Below are positions 7,363 to 10,992 of a stretch of 10,992 nucleotides of DNA, in pieces (position 1 is the first letter of the stretch; each line of letters begins with the position of its first letter). The DNA lies in NCBI GenBank assembly GCA_002343455.1, contig DDSR01000148.1, positions 1 through 10,992 of the forward strand, written 5' to 3'. The notes beneath the pieces were generated by a model that was not told where the DNA came from, ran no database searches, and worked only from the letters and a program-made list of their open reading frames with translations. The translations under genes were made by a program, and so were the position numbers. Origin of the DNA: Deltaproteobacteria bacterium UBA2385 (GTDB lineage Bacteria; Myxococcota_A; UBA796; UBA2385).

Positions 7363-7515
7363 GCCGCTGTCGGCCGTGCCGTCGGTGGAGCCGCCGTCGG
7401 CCTGGCCTTCGTCGGAGTTCTCGCTGGGGATGCTGCTGAACGCCTTGTCCGCACCGCAGCCTGCGACGAGGGCGAGGAGGGTGAGCAGCGTGGGGGGACC
7501 GAAGCGGTTGTTCAT
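5950..7515 (-). CDS. Beta-propeller lipoprotein, first tandem copy
   Basis: The 521-residue product starts MNNRFGPPTLLTLLALVAGC, with lipobox VAGC and Cys20. A disordered acidic spacer rich in Ser, Gly, Asp and Thr spans about 21-52, and a propeller domain fills the rest. Turn motifs are SPDGRF (149-154) and later TPDGRY, TPDGLR, SPDGSR and SPTGET, spaced roughly a blade apart, as in YncE/YVTN-type beta-propellers. The conserved end block (ALKS..VHVGVVPE...WASQEH.LGRLSFY) is shared with the next gene and, weakly, with the third. The acidic Ser loop at 160-172 (DSDSDETESSDSG) could bind a cation, but that is speculation. The ATG at 7515 has GGAAGGA at 7522-7528, six bases away. It is the first gene after a sigma-54-type promoter and starts the five-gene operon. 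Function unknown; binding or scaffold roles are most likely. Confidence 0.88.
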   Translation of the reverse strand: MNNRFGPPTLLTLLALVAGCGADKAFSSIPSENSDEGQADGGSTDGTADSGDTEPEVEDSFFTLSPAASPVYLFIANPDRDTVTRVSVPSLQVITTEVGDRPIVVKTTSDYRKAVTFDEASDTVSVIDADSLEVSSVPVRANFNTMSLSPDGRFVICWHDSDSDETESSDSGAQSFNEISLVDTETLTHIPMVVGFNPRGVQFTADSASAVVASDAYVAVIDLTASTPAPARIAISDDLVEPPLAEEVLLTPDGRYAFIRQFGATELVVVELASAWVERVAVGDNPTDLDLTPDGLRAVAVARDSKELWLYDLADPFAAADVVALPETDTFGSVVMSPDGSRGLLYSTASGVSRYGSWDLSTDEITVRALVKPVRAIGLSPTGETALVFHDKENGDTDSDSVFYSQWALTMIDLTDDFFSNPLRLPAEPSGFAHSDDGERGYLIMEEQPLLEVLDYRSLLYEEVALKSPAVHVGVVPESTLAWASQEHELGRLSFYAPETGELQTITGFELNSGIETEESP

Positions 7516-7540
7516 GGTGTGTCCTTCCGTACACCATCAA

Positions 7541-7558
7541 TAGCAAGGCCTGTGCCGA
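7541..7558 (-). promoter_or_regulatory. Candidate sigma-54 (-24/-12) promoter of the lipoprotein operon
   Basis: On the - strand the sequence TCGGCACAGGCCTTGCT matches the RpoN consensus (YTGGCACG-N4-TTGCW) except for T to C in the -24 block and the base after GGCAC. GG (7556-7555) and GC (7544-7543) are separated by exactly ten bases, as required. The predicted start of transcription is near 7531, leaving a leader of about 16 bases that holds the GGAAGGA ribosome site. Sigma-54 promoters need an enhancer-binding activator. A short inverted repeat GGCGA-N5-TCGCC at 7638-7652 lies about 110-120 bases upstream, a usual distance for such a site, but its role is a guess. Confidence 0.6.
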
Positions 7559-7595
7559 CCCGCTGGAGCCTGATGGGGACGAGGCCTTCGACAGA

Positions 7596-7614
7596 GGGGG
7601 CCCGCCCGGCCCCC
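7596..7614 (-). terminator. Possible terminator after the NUDIX gene
   Basis: A 7-bp all-GC stem (7596-7602 with 7608-7614) with a five-base loop lies about 20 bases past the NUDIX stop codon and before the sigma-54-type promoter. No T-run follows on the - strand, so termination would be weak or Rho-assisted. Its position between two transcription units supports the call. Confidence 0.35.
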
Positions 7615-7633
7615 GCAAAGCACGACACGCCGA

Positions 7634-8152
7634 TCAGGGCGAGCGGATCGCCGCCGCCAGGTGCAGGGCGCAGATCGTCTTGGCATCGGTCAGACGTCCG
7701 TCCCGACACATCTCCAGCGCCAGGGAGAGCGGCATCCTCAGGACCCGGATGTACTCGTCGGCCTCGGCCTGTCCGTCCGTCGGGCTGAGCCCGCGGGCCA
7801 GGTAGAGGTGGATGCGCTCGTCGGTGAAGCCGGGCGTGGTGTGGATGCTGGCGAGGAGGGTCAGCTCCTCGGCGGCGAGCTGCGCCTCCTCCGAGAGCTC
7901 GCGCCGGGCGCAGTCCTCGGGCGCCTCGCCGGGCTCCAGCAGGCCGGCGGGCACCTCGATGTGCATGCCTCCGCCGGCGTGCCGGTACTGGTGGACCAGG
8001 CTGACCGTGCCGTCGGGATGCAGGGGCAGGACCGCGGCGGCGCCCGGGTGGCGGATCACCTCCAGCTCGACCTGCCGCCCGTCGGGGAAGGTGGCGGTCT
8101 CCAGCCCCAGGTTGATGACGCGGCCGGCGTAGAGGGTGCGACGGGTGGAGAT
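7634..8152 (-). CDS. NUDIX hydrolase, ADP-ribose pyrophosphatase type, probable ATC start
   Basis: The 172-residue protein resembles ADP-sugar pyrophosphatases, which cleave ADP-ribose-like compounds to AMP and a sugar phosphate using Mg2+. The Nudix box GLLEPGEAPEDCARRELSEE fits GX5EX7REUXEE; the following Gly position is Gln. The N-terminal strand region (TLYAGRVINLGLE, LEVIRHPGAAAVLPL) is typical of the family. No ATG, GTG or TTG occurs in frame between the tRNA-Leu 3' end and the domain. The codon at the expected first position is ATC (8152-8150), preceded by CGGAG (8162-8158) with five bases between. This closely matches the GGAG-to-ATG arrangement of other genes here. In-frame starts at 8245-8251 lie inside the tRNA and would translate through its terminator. 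A GTG at 8059 would remove conserved strands. Either ATC is a real start or the base is an error. Confidence 0.85.
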   Translation of the reverse strand: MSTRRTLYAGRVINLGLETATFPDGRQVELEVIRHPGAAAVLPLHPDGTVSLVHQYRHAGGGMHIEVPAGLLEPGEAPEDCARRELSEEAQLAAEELTLLASIHTTPGFTDERIHLYLARGLSPTDGQAEADEYIRVLRMPLSLALEMCRDGRLTDAKTICALHLAAAIRSP

Positions 8153-8157
8153 GGGGG

Positions 8158-8162
8158 CTCCG
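8158..8162 (-). promoter_or_regulatory. Ribosome binding site supporting the ATC start
   Basis: CGGAG followed by five C bases and then ATC on the - strand. The GreA-like gene in the same window uses TGGAG, six C bases and ATG, an almost identical layout. The site makes ATC at 8152 the best start for the NUDIX gene. Confidence 0.5.
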
Positions 8163-8169
8163 AAACGAA

Positions 8170-8203
8170 GAACCGGCCGCTCGCGGGGGCGGGCGGCCGG
8201 TTC
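8170..8203 (-). terminator. Intrinsic terminator of tRNA-Leu
   Basis: A perfect 11-bp inverted repeat (8170-8180 with 8193-8203) with a 12-base loop begins four bases after the encoded CCA of the tRNA. On the - strand it is followed by a T-rich stretch (TTCGTTTCGG). The hairpin fills most of the space before the NUDIX start, so transcription of that gene would need read-through or a promoter inside the tRNA region. Confidence 0.8.
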
Positions 8204-8207
8204 AAGG

Positions 8208-8294
8208 TGGTGCGGACGGGGGGAATCGAACCCCCAAGGGCGCATGCCCACTAGATCCTGAATCTAGCGCGTCTACCAATTCCGCCACGTCCGC
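8208..8294 (-). tRNA. tRNA-Leu, anticodon CAG
   Basis: The 87 bases include an encoded CCA. The 7-bp acceptor stem pairs GCGGACG (8294-8288) with CGTCCGC (8218-8212), with discriminator A at 8211. The anticodon arm is CTAGA, loop TTCAGGA, TCTAG, giving anticodon CAG for CUG codons. The long variable arm (TGGGCATGCGCCC) is that of a class II leucine tRNA, and the T arm is GGGGG-TTCGATT-CCCCC. All expected parts are intact. It has its own promoter and terminator. Confidence 0.97.
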
Positions 8295-8328
8295 AGGTGG
8301 CACCGGCACGAGGCCAGCTGGCAGCGCC

Positions 8329-8357
8329 ATGCTAATCAGCCTCGCGTGCGCGGTCAA
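8329..8357 (-). promoter_or_regulatory. Sigma-70 type promoter of tRNA-Leu
   Basis: On the - strand TTGACC (8357-8352) is separated by 17 bases from TAGCAT (8334-8329). A GC-rich stretch follows, as is common at stable-RNA promoters under stringent control. Transcription would start near 8322, about 28 bases before the mature tRNA. The -35 box overlaps the stop codon of the upstream kinase gene. Confidence 0.65.
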
Positions 8358-8953
8358 GCGGCGAAGAGGAGGAGCTGACCGCGGCGCTGGCCCTCGGTTG
8401 CGGCCGACACGGCGCCGAGCATGGCGGCGAGGACCTCCTCGGGGCCGCCGGAGGCGTCGATCAGCCGGCCCTCGCCCGCGGCCCGGTGGCGCAGCAGGCC
8501 CCGGTAGAGGCGATCCAGCCGGGCGTCGTTGGCCTCGATCAGCGTGTGGAGATCGTGCTCGTGGAGGGGGCCGCGGGCCCGCAGGCGCGCCCGGCGAAGC
8601 GCCAGCGGGGCGTGCAGGTAGAGGGTCAGATCGGGGGCCTCGACCGCCTCGCCCAGACCGGCCAGGGCCTCGGGCCGCTCGGCGTAGACCAGAGTGGAGA
8701 GCCAGTAGCGGTCGATCACCACGGGCCGCCCGGACTGGACGAGCTGGCGGGCCCGGCGGCCGGCCTCGACAACCGTGGCGGCGTAGGCCACCGAGCGGGC
8801 CAGCGGGTCGCGGAAGGCCCCGTCGAAGCGCTCGCGGAAGGCGCGGACCTCCGCGGTCGGGGTGCTGAGGCTGGCGGCGCCCAGCGCGCGGGCCAGGGCG
8901 AGGCAGGCGCTGGACTTGCCGACGCCGTCGAGGCCTTCGAGGACGATGATCAT
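8354..8953 (-). CDS. tmk: Thymidylate kinase-like P-loop nucleotide kinase
   Basis: Thymidylate kinase phosphorylates dTMP to dTDP with ATP in the cytoplasm. The 199-residue protein has the P-loop EGLDGVGKSS (6-15), the DRY motif in VIDRYWLST (79-87), and the downstream block PDLTLYLHAPLALRRARLRARG, with an Arg-rich lid. Length is close to the usual 200-215. The region after DRY lacks the AYQGxGR-type motif of many Tmk enzymes (it reads LVYAERPEAL), so another nucleoside monophosphate could be the substrate. The ATG at 8953 has AGGAG six bases upstream. A perfect 31-bp palindrome stands between that site and the GreA-like gene and could control expression. The C-terminus overlaps the -35 box of the tRNA-Leu promoter. 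Confidence 0.8.
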   Translation of the reverse strand: MIIVLEGLDGVGKSSACLALARALGAASLSTPTAEVRAFRERFDGAFRDPLARSVAYAATVVEAGRRARQLVQSGRPVVIDRYWLSTLVYAERPEALAGLGEAVEAPDLTLYLHAPLALRRARLRARGPLHEHDLHTLIEANDARLDRLYRGLLRHRAAGEGRLIDASGGPEEVLAAMLGAVSAATEGQRRGQLLLFAA

Positions 8954-8978
8954 CTCGGACTCCTGGGGTTGGGGGGTG

Positions 8979-9009
8979 CAACTAGCTAGTGCCAGGCACT
9001 AGCTAGTTG
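8979..9009. promoter_or_regulatory. Perfect 31-bp palindrome, possible operator or attenuator
   Basis: CAACTAGCTAGTGCC (8979-8993), a single central A (8994), and its exact reverse complement (8995-9009). Each arm contains a smaller palindrome, ACTAGCTAGT, so CTAG occurs four times. It is much less GC-rich than its surroundings. It lies five bases after the GreA-like stop codon and about 15 bases before the Shine-Dalgarno of the Tmk-like gene. It could be a dimeric repressor operator, an mRNA hairpin that terminates or stabilises, or a dispersed repeat; no T-run supports a simple terminator. Confidence 0.6.
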
Positions 9010-9014
9010 TATGT

Positions 9015-9527
9015 TCAGGCCGCCTCGCGGCCCTCCTCGTCCGCGGGGGTCGGGCCCAGCTCCAGGATCTCCACCACCCGCGCGACCCCGCCCAGGACGA
9101 CCTCGCGGTGGTCGCCCTCCTCAGCCCCCAGCAGGGCCCGCCCCAGCGGCGAGTCGTAGCTGACGCGGCCGGCGGCGGGGTCTCCGTCCTCGAAGCCGGC
9201 CAGCCAGAAGACGCGCTCGGCATCGGCGGGATCGTCCAGGAAGCGGAAGCAGATCTGCGCTCCCAGCACGACCCGCTCCGGGAGCTCTTGGAGGGGCGGG
9301 ACCACCTCGGCCTGGTCGCGCACCCGCTCCAGCTCACGCAGGCGGCGGGCCAGCTGGTGCATCCGGCGCTGGTTCTCCTCGAAGGCGAAGTTGTCGTGCC
9401 AGCCGGAGTTGTCGCCGGCCTCCAGCGCGGTGGGGTTGTCGGCGATCACGGCGTCGTACTCGGCGCGAACCAGGGCGAGGCGGGCGAGGAGGCGGCGCTT
9501 GCCGCCGGGGGTGGTGACGATCCTCAT
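9015..9527 (-). CDS. GreA/GreB-family transcript cleavage factor-like protein
   Basis: Gre factors enter the RNA polymerase secondary channel and stimulate cleavage of backtracked transcripts. The 170-residue protein has the family layout: an N-terminal helical hairpin (about 8-75) and a C-terminal FKBP-like domain with the hallmark VSYDSPLGRALLGAEEGDHREV. The coiled-coil tip differs from classical GreA. Instead of GDLxENAEY it reads GDNSGWHDNFAFEEN (38-52). It keeps an Asp (39), has Asp45 about where the second acid would be, and carries a two- to three-residue insertion. Catalytic function may therefore be altered, as in Gre paralogues that act as inhibitors or in other roles. The ATG at 9527 has TGGAG six bases upstream. 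It follows the P-loop kinase gene by 27 bases and is followed by the 31-bp palindrome. Confidence 0.8.
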   Translation of the reverse strand: MRIVTTPGGKRRLLARLALVRAEYDAVIADNPTALEAGDNSGWHDNFAFEENQRRMHQLARRLRELERVRDQAEVVPPLQELPERVVLGAQICFRFLDDPADAERVFWLAGFEDGDPAAGRVSYDSPLGRALLGAEEGDHREVVLGGVARVVEILELGPTPADEEGREAA

Positions 9528-9554
9528 GGGGGGCTCCAGGGTTGTGAGAGGGGA

Positions 9555-10094
9555 TCAGCAGAGGCGGCCGCAGATCCCGCGGGCGAGGCGCTCGGGGAGG
9601 GCGGTGCTGGTGTCGATGGCGGGGTGGCAGGGCAGGCCGAGCTGCTCGGCCCAGCGCAGGGCGCCCTGGCCGACCTGCTCGAAGAACTCGAGCGAGCCGG
9701 GCTCGGACTGCCGCCGGGCCAGCACCTCGCGCGAGGCGCCCAGGGGCACGATCACGGTCGGCCAGCGGCGGACGGCCCGGGTCAGGCTGGGCAGCCAGGC
9801 CAGGGCCTCCTCGGGCGAGCGCAGCGCGGCGTAGGCGAGGTTGCCGGGGTGCCAGGTCTCGACGACGCGGGGGGTGCCGCCCAGCGCCAGGTCGCGCTCC
9901 AGCTCGCGGGCGAAGAGCTCGCGGTCGAAGGCGCGGGCAGGGTCGGCGGCGGTCTGGGCCTGCGACCGCCAGCGCGGGTCCTCGGCCAGCTCTCGACCGA
10001 GCTCCGGGTAGTAGGGCAGCCTCAGCAGCTCGGCGAGGGCCTGTCCGATGGTGGTCTTGCCGGCGCCGTGGGGGCCGATCAGGGCGATGATCAT
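9555..10094 (-). CDS. P-loop kinase/ATPase of the AAA_28 or deoxynucleoside kinase type
   Basis: The 179-residue protein begins directly with a Walker A motif, IGPHGAGKTT (6-15), as in small nucleotide and nucleoside kinases. A PELGREL segment (30-36) resembles the PE.aR stretch of NadR/AAA_28-type kinases. The motif VVETWHPGNLAYA (77-89) takes the position of the usual Walker B or DR(Y/S) substrate motif, with Glu79 the likely acid. Its substrate is not identifiable. The ATG overlaps the TGA of the upstream radical SAM gene as ATGA, with only a weak Shine-Dalgarno, so translation is probably coupled and the two products may act together. The GreA-like gene follows 27 bases later. Confidence 0.75.
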   Translation of the reverse strand: MIIALIGPHGAGKTTIGQALAELLRLPYYPELGRELAEDPRWRSQAQTAADPARAFDRELFARELERDLALGGTPRVVETWHPGNLAYAALRSPEEALAWLPSLTRAVRRWPTVIVPLGASREVLARRQSEPGSLEFFEQVGQGALRWAEQLGLPCHPAIDTSTALPERLARGICGRLC

Positions 10095-10992
10095 GGGTGC
10101 AGCTCGAGGTGGGAGGGGGGCACCCGAACAGACGCAGGGCGAGCCCAGGAGCGGACAGCGACCCGCCAGCTGGTCGCGGCCAGCGTGGCGCCGCCCATGC
10201 GCCAGGCCTGGCGCAGGTCCAGCCCGATGTCCGGGCGGTCCATGCAGGGCCGCAGCCGTCCCTCGTGGGTCAGCCGCAAGGCGTGGATGCCCTCGCGGCA
10301 GGCCGCCCGAACCGGGCAGGAGAGGCAGCTCTTCCAGGGGGCCTGCTCGCCCAGGTGGTGGTCCTTGACCTCGACCTCCAGCCCGTCGCTCCAGCGCAGG
10401 CGCAGGGTGGGCAGGCTGTGCGGGTCCGGCTCCGGCAGGGCCTGGGCGGGGGGGCCTCGCAGGCGGCCGAGGGCCTCGCGGACCGCGGCGGGGCCCAGGC
10501 TGGCCTCGCCCAGATCGTCGAGCACGCCGACCACGACCGGCAGCCCCGCGACGTGGTCGAGCAGCGCGCCCAGGTCCTCGTCGTCCTGCGGCCCGCGCCA
10601 GACGAAGTTCAGCTTGAGGAAGCGCCCCTGCTCCAGCAGCAGCGCCAGGCAGGCGTCGCGCAGCCCTCGGGCCCGCTCGCCCCGACCGGTGCGCTCGGCG
10701 AAGGCGGCGGCGCCCCAGCCGTGGATGCTGAGGTTGGCGCGGGAGAGGCCGGCCTGAAAGCAGGCCCGCAGCCGCTGGGGGTCGACCGCGCCGGCGGTGA
10801 TCAGCGAGATGTCCAGCGAGGGGTCCAGCGCCCGCAGGCGGCGGATCTGTTCAGGCATGTCGGCGCGCAGCAGGGGCTCGCCGCCCAGGAACTTCAGCTT
10901 GCGGACGCCGCCGCCGACCGCCGTCGCCAGCAGCGCCGCGAGCTCCTCGGTGGGCAGACCGCGCGAGCCCCCAACTGCGGGTGGGGTTGGGT
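10091..10992 (-). CDS. MoaA-like radical SAM protein, 5' end outside the window
   Basis: The frame is open to the right edge, so about 299 C-terminal residues are visible and the start is missing. The SAM-binding GGEP motif is present in KLKFLGGEPLLRADMPEQI, encoded by bases before the first visible ATG (10858), so that ATG is internal. The CxxxCxxC cluster motif must lie beyond the window. Further MoaA-like stretches are LSIHGWGAAAFAERTGR and LKLNFVWRGPQDDEDL. The C-terminus has a second cysteine set, C-x2-C-x5-C-x17-C, within CLSCPVRAAC and ALRLTHEGRLRPCM, like the auxiliary cluster region of MoaA (GTP 3',8-cyclase) but with extra spacing. It could be a divergent MoaA or another radical SAM enzyme with an auxiliary cluster. 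It overlaps the kinase gene by ATGA. Viperin-like enzymes were considered, but the extra cysteines argue against that. Confidence 0.85.
   Translation of the reverse strand, partial: PTPPAVGGSRGLPTEELAALLATAVGGGVRKLKFLGGEPLLRADMPEQIRRLRALDPSLDISLITAGAVDPQRLRACFQAGLSRANLSIHGWGAAAFAERTGRGERARGLRDACLALLLEQGRFLKLNFVWRGPQDDEDLGALLDHVAGLPVVVGVLDDLGEASLGPAAVREALGRLRGPPAQALPEPDPHSLPTLRLRWSDGLEVEVKDHHLGEQAPWKSCLSCPVRAACREGIHALRLTHEGRLRPCMDRPDIGLDLRQAWRMGGATLAATSWRVAVRSWARPASVRVPPSHLELHP

Noticed and set aside
5954..7618. N-terminal extension of the second lipoprotein through the whole upstream gene
   Set aside because: The extension reads as Arg/Gly/His-rich shadow sequence in another frame of the upstream lipoprotein. 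The real start at 5953 has a ribosome site and a signal peptide with a lipobox.
5908..7788. + strand open frame of 626 codons opposite the first tandem lipoprotein
   Set aside because: Antisense shadow with the same biased composition; it crosses the promoter and the NUDIX gene end.
8153..8251. Longer NUDIX start using ATG/GTG codons inside the tRNA-Leu
   Set aside because: It would translate through the tRNA and its terminator hairpin and adds residues with no similarity to the family.
8208..8294. tRNA-Leu as an attachment site for an integrated element
   Set aside because: No integrase and no direct repeat of the tRNA 3' end were found in the window.
8979..9009. Classical trp-type operator
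   Set aside because: CTAG half-sites recall the E. coli trp operator, but their spacing differs and no trp gene is nearby.
9108..10757. + strand open frame of 549 codons opposite the Gre-like, kinase and radical SAM genes
   Set aside because: Antisense shadow; the - strand shows Walker A, Gre and radical SAM motifs.
10091..10992. Prokaryotic viperin with its nucleotide kinase
   Set aside because: The C-terminal C-x2-C-x5-C-x17-C set and the LRLTHEGRLRPC stretch point to MoaA-like proteins with an auxiliary cluster. The N-terminal motif that would decide is outside the window.

Overview
This window comes from a very GC-rich bacterium with a diderm, lipoprotein-rich envelope. The GC-rich codon use, the atypical Lgt with a DHPG motif, the lipoproteins with Gly/Asp/Ser spacers after the lipidated Cys, and a good sigma-54-type promoter together suggest Myxococcota or a related former deltaproteobacterium. 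This placement is inference; there is no rRNA or other phylogenetic marker here. No mobile element, CRISPR array or replication origin was seen.

Layout. Only the leftmost gene, lgt (107-1018), is on the + strand. Everything else that I accept as a gene is on the - strand. Read in the direction of transcription, from the right edge leftwards, these are: a 5'-truncated MoaA-like radical SAM gene; a P-loop kinase overlapping it by ATGA; a GreA/GreB-like factor; a perfect 31-bp palindrome; a thymidylate-kinase-like gene; a tRNA-Leu(CAG) with its own sigma-70 promoter and intrinsic terminator; a NUDIX hydrolase that appears to start at an ATC codon; a weak terminator; and a sigma-54-type promoter. 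The promoter is followed by a tightly packed five-gene envelope operon: two near-identical beta-propeller lipoproteins, a third diverged propeller lipoprotein, an outer-membrane beta-barrel protein and a membrane-anchored SGNH hydrolase. This operon converges on lgt, and a short tandem repeat that can fold into a hairpin lies between the stop codons.

How the genes may work together. The five-gene operon (7515 down to 1053) is the most system-like part. The genes are linked by overlaps or gaps of at most 24 bases, and a single promoter sits just upstream. The products would be three lipidated propellers, one outer-membrane barrel and one periplasm-facing esterase-type enzyme. I read it as an undescribed envelope or surface complex, with Lgt next door supplying the lipid modification; its function cannot be read from the sequence. 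The right-hand genes (radical SAM, P-loop kinase, Tmk-like kinase, NUDIX) all have a nucleotide or cofactor theme, but only the first two are clearly coupled. Intergenic stretches are short, and none exceeds 300 bases.
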